NCBI GenBank assembly: GCA_019188255.1
Contig: JAETXT010000002.1
Location: 3,782,001 to 3,846,000, forward strand
DNA length: 64,000 bases
Origin: Verticillium longisporum
Taxonomy: Eukaryota > Ascomycota > Sordariomycetes > Glomerellales > Plectosphaerellaceae
Direction of reading: 5' to 3'
In this document: one piece after another, positions 22,701 to 34,600 of the stretch
Layout of the letters: every line of letters starts with the position of its first letter
Position numbering within the stretch: position 1 is the first letter of the stretch
Program-made: the position numbers and the translations under genes
The notes under the pieces: generated by a model
The model's input: the letters and a program-made list of their open reading frames with translations, nothing else
Database searches by the model: none
Told to the model about the DNA's origin: nothing

Positions 22701-25700
22701 ATTGTGTTGCGTGCATGGTGCATATTCTGATAGAAATGTGAAGAACCGAGCTGGGGTCGATGTTTGGCAGCCAGCGCCTACTTCAACTCGGCAAAGGCAG
22801 TCATGTTTAATCGGTCTGAAGACAGCGCACCGTTTGTGAGAAGACTGCCAGTACACTATGTGAACCCATCTGGTCAAATGCTGGAAAATTGCAGCACACG
22901 GTGTTGAGGAGAACCAAGCATGAGGCAATCGTGGCTGCGAAACCTGCCTGGGAAGATTCAGTCATGTGCGACATTTGAGATCGACCACACACGGGAACGA
23001 CCTTTTGCTTCCCCGGTGCAGGCCTCCCGCTTTAGTCCACTTTCCCGCATTGTCTTAATTAGGATCGGACGTGCTGTCCAGAGCCTGTGGGGTTTCTGTG
23101 TGTGTCGCTGGAAGCGAAGGGGGTGCCCGTTCGAAAGAAGGTGGAAGATGGTGGCTTTACGATGTTGGTGTTGTGCCTACAGGAACGTAGGGCCGACCGG
23201 ACATGGGTGACGGATGACATTACAGTGGATCACAATGCCACGGATGAACGCTCCTATCCGGCGGCCGGATGATGCGCTTGGGTTATGAGAGCAATATTGA
23301 AGTGTTAGTTGACGTCGACAAGGCTCAGCGATCCTGCGCAGGTGAAAACACATGTTCAGTGGCAATCCTCTCCATCAGACCACCTGGCATGAGGTGATGC
23401 ACGGCCGTGGGCAACTCCAATTCCGGGAGAATAGAGCAATCTTGGCTAAGTTCAAGTGAAGACGATGCTCAAGCTACCAGGCCTCGACGGCGATCCCGAC
23501 CTTGCAACATATCTGGAGCACCTGTGTCATGCATAAGCAGTGACAGCTGGCGGCGCAAAGCTGGCGAGGACACATTTGACGCTGGAGGCGAACCTGTGGG
23601 AACGATGAAGATCAGCTCTGGTTCCCATAAGGGAACCATCATGTCGTGACCTTCCACCTTATCACTGGCACATATCACAGGCATCGCCAAGATGCTTGAT
23701 GGGTCATAACTGAATCGCCGCGTGATCCTGATTCGTCCTTCGTCCCTGTATCGTAACGAAGTTGGCTGCTCAATGTGCCAAGCAAAACGAGTATGGAGTA
23801 CATCGGGATGACTCTTCATTTCAGTGACGGAAAGAGTTGACTGCCCTCCTTGACGACTAGACCATGCGACTCACAGGTGTCTTGATCCAGCTTCGGGGAT
23901 TTTCAGCTGCAACTGGATAAAAATCAGAATCAACACAAAGGAAATGGACCCAGACTGGATTTGGCCAGCGGCTTGGCCTGAACATCCCACGTCAACATGC
24001 AGAAACAATAATGGGATGTGGGGACGCAGCGTGGGACCCTGAACATCGTGCTACCACGACGCAAACCCCCAACATCGAGGACGAGAAGTTTGTCAAGCGA
24101 TATGCTTAACCCACCCAAGGGGTTTGCGGCTTGCCATGACCATCGCATTACCTTGCTCTGCTCCAGCACGTCTAGCAGGCGGAGAGGTCAGAATGGGGCG
24201 GTTGTTGCGCTAATTGACGTTGTTCACACGATGTGAATGCCTCAGCTGGACAAGCAGGCAGAAAACCAGGAGATGCGTGCTGCAGGGACCCTGAATTTGC
24301 TGTGCTTGCAGAGTCGTTGGTTGAACTGCTCCGATATGGGGCTAATATTTGGTCATGCCCGAGCGGCAACGGAAACGAACGAGATGCCCCAAAAGGAGTC
24401 CATCTAAGGTCACCTGCGGGCCAAAACAGCGTTGGTGGTTGCTTCCTGCCTGACAATCTGGCGGGCATCTTGGGGCCCTGGCTTGCCGCATCGCGATTTG
24501 CGCGACAGTGCATCAGTCTGGGGCCATTCTCCATAGGAGCCCCATCAAAAGCTCCGATGTGAATGAGGGGCGTGGCGGGAGACCTCCAGTTGAGGCTACC
24601 ATGTACCACGTATGGCCTGGTCCGAGCGAGGGGATTTAATCCGTCCATTGAAATAGTGAGAGAGGGAGATCGTCGACCAGAAGAAGCCATGAGCAGTATC
24701 TCTCCTTGTTGCCTTGCATGTTGCGAAGCCGCTTGTGCCGTATCTGGAAGCCTCAAGTCGGCAACTGCGGCGGCCCCCATCACCACGGATTTCGGACGAG
24801 TGAAGGCTCTCATCGTCGCCGAGATGACTCGCCCAAAGGGATCCACCCTGAGCCGAACGAACAGTCAAAAGGTATCGACCCTGATTGTTGCTGGAAGCAA
24901 GGAGCGACAGGACGCTGCAGGCGCAGCAAACTCGTTCAAACTCCATGCCCTCCACGTCCAATGTCACGGCGGTACTTTCCGGGGGCCGCGTTGGTGTTCA
25001 ACCGCAATCGGTGGTGAATCGAGCCGCGTAGAGTGAAGCACCTATCGGGGTTGTCCTTGGCCGCAGCAACTCATTCTTGAAAAAGCAGCCCGTAACACAG
25101 CCAGCCAGGTAGTCAAGCCGGCAGCGCAAACATGTGAGGGATACGGGAACTGTGTCTTGATGTGTGGCTTTCAGCCTTCTGATAGCGGACCATTGCCAGC
25201 AATTGTCGGCCGCTAATGGGAGGATTCGCACAATCGTCTGCGGATCACCATGGGCGGCGTCGGCGCCGCTGCAGACATGGAATAGGCGGAGGGAACATCG
25301 TGGTTCGTTCGCAACCAAGGACAAGACCTGGACCCTCCTCGCCTTGCTTGGTGGGGTATTGCGGCGTCGCTAGGGTTCCCTGGAGCTCGTCTCTGCCCTC
25401 TTTCGCCTCTCCTTCCCTCGCAGCACGCCGGGCGCCCGAAGGAGCGAGCTGCATCACGCCATGGTTTATGACTCCATCCACAGGAAGACTGAAATGCCTA
25501 GAGGGGAAGCTCGGTAGGCCGCTCTTCGCATTCGCAGAACAGAGTTGGAAAGGGGAAACCAACAGGAGTACACACGGTTCAGAATGCTGGTTGTAGTAGG
25601 TGCCCAGGTTTGTCTAGGGTTGCCTATCGAAGCAGCCCATCAAACAGCGCACATTCGTTGCTGCGTCAAGCAATCAGCAAAGGCAGGATTGTTGGCTTGA

Positions 25701-28700
25701 AAGTACTGCTCTGAATGTGCATTGAAGGCCATACTGCAGCTTGTGTAGAGTAGCATCGTGGGAAAGGTTTGCCAACTTGCCACAGTTGATCGCAAGTTGA
25801 AAAAAGGGAAAGAAATCTCGACAAGCTCCAACAATTGTCGCAGTCGTCCGTGCCAGCATCTCGGAAGCATGGCATCACCCGCAAGCCCGTGCCTTTCCGG
25901 TCGGAAAACCCAGCACATCCAGACTTAACAAAACCGGTGGAAGCGAGCAGAGAAGCATATGACAAGACAACAGATGTGGACGGCAGAGGAATAATGCGCC
26001 ATGACCGAGAATATACCGGAGCAGGGCTGGTCCTGCTGTGAACCAGGTCGTCAAGACGTACCTGCCTACCTAGGAGCCCAGGACTAGACTCGCCCCTCCG
26101 CTGGCTGACCTTTAGCTGTTTCCAGGCAAGCCAGGGTAGGTTGGTTAGGTACAAGTAAGTAGGTTCCTACCTTGGTGATTGACGACAAGGCAGGGACATC
26201 CCATCCTCACCTTAGGTGTACTATCCCGTCTCACCTTCTTCACCTGCAATCCTTCTCTGTTGCAACTGCCTCACGCTCATCCCCATCTGCCACATCCGCA
26301 GCCAGTGGAGGGATTGGCAAGAATGACTGGCATAATCAGCCCTCAGCTCTCTTCTCAACAGTATGCCATGGCATCAAAGAAACCAAAACGCCAAAGTCTT
26401 GTTTCTACTCTCCATGCATCCAGCATTGACTCGATCTTCAAGATCACGCCATGAAAGATACACGTCCACCGAGCCGCCATCGCATCTCTCACCTGCTTTC
26501 AGCGGGCTGTTCGACGGCGTCATGCGCCTCAGCCCCTGTAAGCTTGAGCCATCCTCCGAGTCCGCATCAGCTGCGGCTCGACGGCCGGTCCTTGTGCAAG
26601 GTCATTTTTCCCGCCTCGCGATGGCTTGCCGAACGGCCGACAAGGGCAGAGACGCGCAACAGCATCTCATGCAGGCCGTCCGTTCGTCTCTGTGTGTGAT
26701 GCGACTTTGACTAGACTTCGTTGGCTAGCCTCTGTGGAGTGGCCTGGATAACGCCCAAGGGCGGGCCTGTTTTGTGCTCCCCCACCATGGGAGACTTTCG
26801 CTTGCGACCAACAGACTGTGGAACCCTGTCAACGGGCTCCACGGCGATGAGGCTTTTCGCCTGGATACGTTTGGCAACGGACGCAAGTGACCCCGTATTG
26901 TCATCATTCACGAAGCGGCAAAATGGAGACGGCGCTTACTTGTACTTCATCTCGCCTCCCTCGAGGCGGCGGGTTTGCAAATGGGACCGCCTGGCTCCAG
27001 TGTCACCAAGAAACAAAAGAACTGAAAGGGACAACCAGGCGATGGGTGATTTCCGCTGGCGCCGGGCCGTGATCTACCGCGCAGGGCAGATGGCGGACAA
27101 GCCAAGGAAAGCACAAGACTGGACAGCAACCTCCAGAACTGGACAAGTCGCATCGCGCCTTTAACCCAATCGCGACAGTGTTAAATGCGATGGCCACGGC
27201 TTCCCTGCCCCATGTCGATGCTTCCCCTCACGGAACAGCAAATCAGTCCTTGTTGGTACGTATCTCTCTAGCGCTGGTGCCGTCGTCTCTTGTCCTGCCG
27301 TTACAGGGGAGCTTTGGCTCCGTTTGGCAACTCCCGCGATGAGAGGCCTTCGTGCCCCCAAGGCCCCCTCCCCCCAGCAGCAGCAGCAGCAGCATTGGGC
27401 GTGTCTCTACATGCCTAGTACCACGGTTCACTTCAGACATTCTTCTGTCAGATATCAATTCTTCTCCTCCTCAGACAAGAGGGGAAGCACTTCCAAGGAT
27501 GGTTCACTTGTCTCTGATGCCACATGCCACCAGGCCACCAACCAAGTATCCGAAGGAAAAACACAGTACAGAGACATGATTGTCCACACAACTCGGACAA
27601 CACGAGCAGAGACTTGCATTGCAGCACCAGCATTGGATCAAAAGGCTTGTTCATGATCCCTCCCCGCTTCTAGGCCCTTCCGGCGGCGGCTCCAACCACG
27701 ATGGTCTTTCAGCACTGTCTCTGCAGCCTGCCGTAATTCCATGCCAGATCCGATATGGACCTCACACACATCAAGCATGGATATTCTCGCATCATTCAGC
27801 GCCAGCCGTCCTTCTTGTCCAAGGTCATGTCATCTTCACCCACCCCTCCCCCCTTTTATTACCCTCCCGCTGTGGGATGTTGCTGCAAGCCCATGATACC
27901 CACATGTGTGCTTGGTTCAGGTCCTCGAGAATGATCCATTTGCTACCATTACAGTTTCCCGCCAGACGCGCCATTGCGTTGACAAGATAGAAAGCGACTG
28001 TGTTCATCTCCCCCCACGATTGTCTCTTAAGCCTTGTTGATATGCTCACCAGAGAGAGACGAGCAACGCAAACGCAAATGTCTAGACTGCGACCCTAAGA
28101 CATTTATCACGAGGTCATCGGGCGTGCGCCTCGGCCATGGCGAGTTTTTTGGCAGCAGCAAAACGCCGCAATCCCTCCTCATCTTGGCCCGTCGATTTCC
28201 CCACCAGATCGTTTGTGTTGTTGATTCGCCTATCCCCAGTCGCCGCCAATGTGAGGGGCGGAGGGGTCAGAGGGGGGCAATTCGTCAAGCGTGCAGGCGA
28301 CCAGTATCATTAGTGGACTAACCACTACCCCGTCGGCATTAGGCCCTGGAGCTAATCATGGCTAGTAGATGCCTTTCCAGATTCACAGGGCCGGCCTCGC
28401 GCGCTTACAGCGAGCTGGGGGAGCAAAGACAGGATCCAGCGGCGCCTTGGTCGCGCCATGGGTTGTGCTCTTGCGGCCCGCACGTTGGACAACGGCTCTC
28501 TTTGTTGCCAGGTATGCGTTTGCAGTTCCATGAGCCCGCTCCGCATCGGGGTGAGGATGGTCCGGGGCGAGGATGATCCAGGGCGAGAAGAGCTCAAGGC
28601 GATCTCGAAGCAAGTCGAAGACTTTGTCTACTATGTACACCAGCCTGGGTTTCCTCACGAGCAAGCCTCCTGTCGCTCTCCAGACCCGGCGCGCGCACAA

Positions 28701-29009
28701 ATGTCTGAGTGGGCTCGCTCTCCCTCCAGCCCCCAAGTACGCGTAGGTACCGCTCCAGTACCTCGCAGCGCGCGCAGCCAGCCAGCGTTGCCGGGGTTGG
28801 CGTGCGCGAGATGCCTGCTGGCTGCACGCCTCCTTGCCCCCGTCAGTTGACGCTAGTCTCCATCTCCCAGGCTGGTCTGGTGCCCACATCGACAGCACAC
28901 CCCCTCCTCGATACAACCGCCAGAGCCACCCCTCCCCCTGCCGGTACCCTGAAATGCCATCCATGTACGCTGTCGGCTGTACTCCCACTTCTCTGCTTTG
29001 GAGCGTGTT

Positions 29010-29062
29010 GGTTAGGCGGGCAGGTTAGGTAGGTAAGGTAGGTAGGTACAGTAGGTACGCGC
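29010..29062. repeat. GGTA-type microsatellite
   Basis: Imperfect GGTA/GGTTAG repeats (TTAGGTAGGTAAGGTAGGTAG core) about 1.05 kb upstream of the GT2 start codon. The complementary motif TACCTACC occurs in the bHLH/Maf promoter at about 3738. Confidence 0.75.
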
Positions 29063-29915
29063 AGTCAACCCTCAGTTGGACTGATCCATCCTCCCCTCCA
29101 TCCCATCCCATCCCTCCACATCCATCTGCACAATATGCGTACATGACATAGCTCTCATGCTCCACGCCCCATTGCCCTGTTCGGACACCCGGTCGAGACT
29201 ACTACCGTCTCGATGCCTTGGCGCGCATCGCACATGGATGGGCAGGCAGGGCCAGCCAGAGTCGGACGTCTGGCTATATATCTTTGCCCCTCGCTGCCGC
29301 CCTCTTCCTGCTTCCCCGGAGGATCTCAAGTCAACTTCTTCCCTAGGGTCATTGTTTTGTTTTGAGACCAATTGGTCTGTCAATGGCTGGGTTTCTTTAA
29401 TGCCCTTTTCCTGAGATTTGTACAACACCTTGGTTAGGTTTCCCCATCCCATCTCCGACGACATCCACACCCCATACACGATCTGGGCGTTGATCCTCGG
29501 TCTTTTTGGCGGCACACTCAACACGACGGTCGTTCATCACATCAAACATCCTCCTCTCTGGGTCAGCACAAGGTCTCGCTTCCACAAGGCGAAGACGACG
29601 CAATTGATTCTTGGTGGAACTGCAGCAGTCGACTACTCGAAGGGTCTGTTTGTTCTCGGTCCAGGTCTCGCCCTCGGCAAGCCAAGTCTACTCTATACCT
29701 GCCCGGTTTTGCACAACTTTGGTCGTGCGTACGGTCGCTGTGACTTGCAAGTCTTGCACTGAAGAGTGAATTGGCTCCAGGCTGTTCAATTTTCCACCAA
29801 AAAGATTGTGAATACCAACCGTTGCATTCACTGTTCAGTGGTGTGATTTTAGTCGACCAAACTGTACTACACTTCACCCACAACACTACCATTCACCATC
29901 TTCACCCACCACCTA

Positions 29916-29926
29916 TATATAAAGTT
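29916..29926 (+). promoter_or_regulatory. TATA box of the GT2 gene
   Basis: TATATATAAAG lies about 180 bp upstream of the GT2 ATG, followed by a CT/CA-rich leader. It is the strongest TATA-like element directly upstream of any gene in this window. Placement fits a fungal core promoter; no transcript start is known. Confidence 0.6.
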
Positions 29927-30102
29927 CATTGCAAGTCACGAACTTTTTCACCAATACTCTCTCCCTCCCCCCCAACACCATCAACACCTCAATCTCGACC
30001 GCGTCTGCTTATAACGCCGCCGAGTTTACCGCCAGACCTTGACACCTCCCGCGCGCGGATACGACCACCAGCTTGCACGCGTGCAGACCCCTACCGTTCA
30101 CG

Positions 30103-31696
30103 ATGCTGAACTTCTTCCTTCCCAATTTTGGGTCGCTCTGGACCCCGACCTCGTGGTTATATCTCTTTATCGCTCTTTGGTACGTTCTTCAGCATTGGCA
30201 TTACAATTCGCTGCCGCTGCCATGACTCCCGTTCAGCCACTGACCCTGGCACAGGCTCCACCGCTATGTGCGCCTCCTCGTCCACTGTGTGAGCCACTGG
30301 TCGTACAAGTCCAAGCCTGTCCCCGCGAAGCCCAGCTTCACTTCAGAGGATGTGACCGTCATTATTCCGACGATCCACAATGTCTTCGAGGAGCTTCGTC
30401 CCTCTCTTGAGAGCATTCTTGCCTGCAAGCCATATGGCCTTCTTCTTGTGACCACCATTGACAAGCACAAGTCCCTCGCCAAGCTCGCAGAGACTCTGCA
30501 GCATCCCAACGTCCAAGTTCTGTCCACCCCCATCGCCAACAAGCGCCTCCAGGTCTGTGAGGCTCTGCCGAACGTCGCAACCAAAATCACCATTATGGCC
30601 GATGACGACGTGACCTGGCCTGAAACCATCATGCCATGGCTGTTGGCGCCTTTCGAGGATCCGAAAATGGGAGGAGTTGGCACTTGTCAGAGGGTCAGGC
30701 GTGTTTGGGAGGGACCGTGGTCGACTCGCATCTTCAATTGGCTGGGTGCAGCATACATTGAGCGACGCAATTTCGAGATTTCGGCCACCCACAACATTGA
30801 TGGCGGTACATCGTGCATGTCTGGTCGCACCGGCGCCTACCGTTCCGAGATTCTATCGAGCCACGACTTCCTCGAGGGCTTCAAGACGGAGAAATGGGGG
30901 CCGTACATCCTGAACGCCGATGACGACAACTTCGTCACCCGCTGGCTTGTCAGTCACCAGTGGAAGACCTGGATCCAGTATGAGCGCGAGTGCGAGCTCG
31001 AGACGACGCTCGAAAACGGCATGAACTTCCTCTACCAGTGTTCCCGCTGGGCTCGCAGCAACTGGCGAAGTAATTGGACGAGCCTGGTTACGGAGCGATA
31101 CGTGCTGACGTGAGTCATACATCCACCCCCCATTTCTTTCCCACAAGGTGCAATGTGCTGACAAGATGACCTACAGTCAGCAAATGTGGTGCACCTACGC
31201 CCTGCACATTGCCACCTTTACTTCTCTGGCCTTTGTGATGGATCCCTTTATCATCCTGGCTCTCTGGAAGGGCACCGCCGATTGGGATCCCGAGAACCGA
31301 CGCATTGCTTTCTGGGCTCAGATTGCCTTCGTCTTTGGCTTCACCAAGGTAGTCAAGCTTATGGGCCTTTTCAAGCGAAACCCTAGCGATCTCATATTCC
31401 TCCCGGCGTCGATCCTCTTTGGCTGGTTCCACGGCCTCATCAAGCTGTATGCGCTGTTCACACTGAAGATGGTAGGCACACCCAATTTTCCCAGGTATCC
31501 AGATCTTTGAGCAACATCGCTAACAATCTTGCAGACTTCATGGGGCAGCCGTGCCGACGGTGACGCCAACGATGACATTCGTCTCTTCCCCCGTCCCAAG
31601 CGCGCCACCAGTATGACGACACCTCCCAATGGACAGGATCTCATCCGGTACCGCCAGACGACGGAGAAGAGCGGGCACATCGAAGCTCGCCAGTAG
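30103..31696 (+). CDS. Type 2 glycosyltransferase (GT2), hyphal-growth polysaccharide synthase of the ZtGT2/FgGT2 kind
   Basis: Four exons: 30103-30179, 30255-31109, 31177-31471, 31535-31696; 462 aa. Exon 1 encodes a short hydrophobic N terminus (MLNFFLPNFGSLWTP..WLYLFIALW). Catalytic GT2 motifs follow: VTVIIPTIHN, the DXD region MADDDVTWP, NADDDNFVTRW as acceptor-site Asp region, and QCSRW (QxxRW), the signature of processive synthases such as hyaluronan, chitin and cellulose synthases. Exon 3 supplies C-terminal membrane helices (LHIATFTSLAFVMDPFIILA; IAFVFGFTKVVKLM; LPASILFGWFHGLIKLY). All splice sites are GT/AG and all joins keep frame. Homologues in Zymoseptoria and Fusarium are known to be required for hyphal growth on solid surfaces and for virulence; the polymer made is not known. 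It stands alone with long flanks on both sides. Confidence 0.92.
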
Positions 31697-34600
31697 GACT
31701 TTTGTGTTGGCAGCAAGGATATGGAGCCACACGTGAACTTCTCCAGGATGGAGACAACCTCGGATTGAAAGAGGATACCCTAACGAATTAATGACGAACC
31801 ACGAATTACACGGCAGATTGAATTTTGAATTTTCCTACTTCTTCTTTTGAGACGAGAGCAGAGGTGGAACAGAACTCTCGCTCGTGTAGGCTCACGAACA
31901 AAACGGCGGCATCCCTTTCACGACCTCATTTCAGGACGGGCCAACAGATTTTATTTTCTTTGCGCCTTTGGCTTTACCCATTGTTGCGGCCCGTCGATTT
32001 CGGCATTGCAAAAGTTCTCTTTGCTTTCTGACTGCATGGCTTGCATGAGAGGAGAAATCATTACTAGCATGGCGGCTTGCGGAATGGTCTCGGAGGGATC
32101 CATTCCTGGGACGGCAAACATTTTGAGCGAAGGGGGGAGGCTTTCTGGTCACTTTCGACAACATTGGCGCGCTGCTTAGCCCGACTCGGGTTTGAGCTGG
32201 TCTGAGCTGGGGGTTGCTCTGGACCTGGACCTTTTGCCTTCTGGTTCGGGTGGATTCATTGCTTCATTCTGTTTTGTTTTCCTGGGCAGCTCCTTAACAG
32301 AACTGTCATGCAAGGCGGTCGCGGGAAGTGGTTGCGCCGTAGACTGAGAAGGTCGGGGTCGGCTTAAGCCTGAGCCTGAGCCTGGGCTTTTCCTGATAGA
32401 CTGTCCTACGTAGGGGATGGAACCACAAAAAGTCAAACCACCAGAGATTTCCATTTCACATTCGTATTCCTGCCGACTCGTCTCTTCGTGATGCCTTTGC
32501 TTACTCCTCGCTTGAGGTTGTGTGATAGTCCCAGGATTTCCATTGCATGGTTGACAGGTACGGAGCAGTTGCCGAAGCCAATGGGATCGCAGAAGCCGGC
32601 GGCTCTTTGGGAAGCAGAAGGGAGGGGGGCAAGAGATCGTCGTGCTTGATCGTCCCGGCTGTTCAGGGAAACATTGGCGGGTGACACGACAGGACGGCCA
32701 GGTGTGTGACGAACGCCAATGTGGCAGCACCCAGTCTCTCTCCCTCTCCGGCGGGAATGGGAGTGAGAGAAAGCCAAGGGGGGGGAGGGGGGTCGAGTCT
32801 CCGGGAGTTGGATGGCCTGGCCTGGGGGGGGGAGCCGCTGGATTGTGTGCGTCTCGTATGCATGATGAGCCGCGCACGCATGGGCCGTTACACAATGGAT
32901 GGGAGTACAACATGATCACTTCTGTCGCGTCACACGACAGAGCCAAGCTTCGGGACCTCGAATACCGCGCGGCCAGGGGGGAAGGGAGGGACAGACCAAA
33001 ATTTTACCAAGAAATACTGAGCAGAAGCAGAGGGGGGTCGCGGATATTCTCCGAACACCCGTCTGACGCTCTACTCAGCCTGCCGCGGCTCCAGCGTCGA
33101 GGCTGAGGGTGTGGAAAGGCGAGACCAGTACAGAATACGAGGACTTTGGGGAGCTTGGGACTCGCTTCCATGTGTGGTACTATGTCTCAGATTCGACAGC
33201 CTGCTCACTCGAGGCTGCGTGTGTGTGTGCCGCTTGCTGCGAGGCACTAGTCGTCCAAGACGCTGGGGAGAAGAGGTACCCAAGTTGAGGTTTCGTTTGT
33301 CAAGTTGACGATGGTGGCGTATGACGGGTTCTGCAAGGCAGTAAGGCGAGCGGGCGACGGCCGACGCGTATGGGGTTCTTTTTGTCTCTGCTACAGCACG
33401 CGCCTCCACCCCTCCCTCTTCTGCCCCCTCCCCCCCCCTCGTCTCCGGGTTCGTCTGTCGATTACGTCTCTTGGCTTGTTCCTTGTTTGTTTGTTGCGGG
33501 TTTGCGTACGACGACGTGCATGATTAGATCTTACATTGATGTTTTCCTTGTATCCTTGCTAGCCTGGGTGGATTGGGGTTAGAGGGGCTAGAGAGAAGGG
33601 GGGGGGGGTGCTCCTGTGACTAGACGAACTACGTTAGCTGCGCGATGGGGCCCGATGCAGGAATGGGACCATGATCACGATATCTCCTCGACTGGTGGAC
33701 GTGGGACGGAGAGGCATGCCAGGCTGGGGGGGGGGTGGGTGCGGAGATCAGGTGGTGGTGGTTGAGTGTGGACAGTTCGAGACAAACGCCGGGGCTGGTG
33801 ATCGCCTCGGGATCGTGGCTTTTTCTTCGGAGGAGGAGGACGAGGAGGAGAAGGGCAGCTGGGGGAGTGGGAGGGATATGCTTGCGAAAGGAGGGGGGGC
33901 ATGGAGGCATCGCTTGTTTAGAGCCGCTATGGGGTAAGAAAATCATGTGAAGCGAAGCACCAACGGCGAACAGGCGGGAATATGGCAATCCTGATCAAGC
34001 ACAGACTCGAGCGGGTATGGATATGGATATGGACATTGACGAGAGCCCCTGTCCATCTCCAGGGACGCTACTTTGACGCCCATTGCGGGATGCTAGTAGC
34101 TGGCTAGCAGCGTTAGTGGACGTGATGCCTGACCCTGTCCTGTCTTGCTTTGGACGGGCATGACTGAGTCTGCGAAGCGAAGGATAAACCTGAGCTATCT
34201 TGCTATATTCTGCCCACTTGCTCATGTTTTTGAGTGGTAGTCGTAGCAGCCGCAGGCAAATGCGACATGATGCCGGAGGATCAGGACCGGCTGAGGACGT
34301 GTAAATGTCCGATCCAATGTAAGGCACGACCTTGTAGCCAACATCTGTTGCTGTCAAGTCGAGCCTTGCTGTCGAAACAAGACGAGTCCTTTCTTTTGGC
34401 TGTCAAAATGCAATGCACGACATTCGTCAACAGTACATGGGATCAATCAAGACAGAGAGCCAAGGGTCTTCTGTAGATTACTATGTACGCCGTCATCCCC
34501 CCCCCCCCTTCCATCGTCTTCTCCCGATTGTTGACACCACGCCCCCCCCTCTTCTGTTGTTCCGTACCATTGCCTGCCCTGAAAGATAGCCTAGTCCGTC

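Larger units (their letters stand above)
19777..30102. other. 10.3-kb gene-poor region upstream of the GT2 gene
   Basis: I find no frame with a recognisable domain, no multi-exon model with fungal splice signals and no clear RNA gene. Open frames are short, often start at non-ATG codons and overlap on both strands. GGTA/TACC microsatellites occur at about 26060-26175 and 29020-29060, and a (CAG)n tract at about 27378. The last ~1.2 kb looks like promoter and leader of the GT2 gene. No transposon domain seen. Non-coding transcripts cannot be excluded. Confidence 0.6.

Noticed and set aside
24172..24846. 224-codon minus-strand frame in the gene-poor region
   Set aside because: Begins at GTG, has no domain, no splice context and overlaps another frame on the plus strand.
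27370..27400. (CAG)n tract as possible polyglutamine gene
   Set aside because: No supported coding exon around it; treated as a microsatellite.
32176..32946. 256-codon minus-strand frame
   Set aside because: Begins at TTG, is Pro/Ser/Arg-rich, and no part is recognisable.
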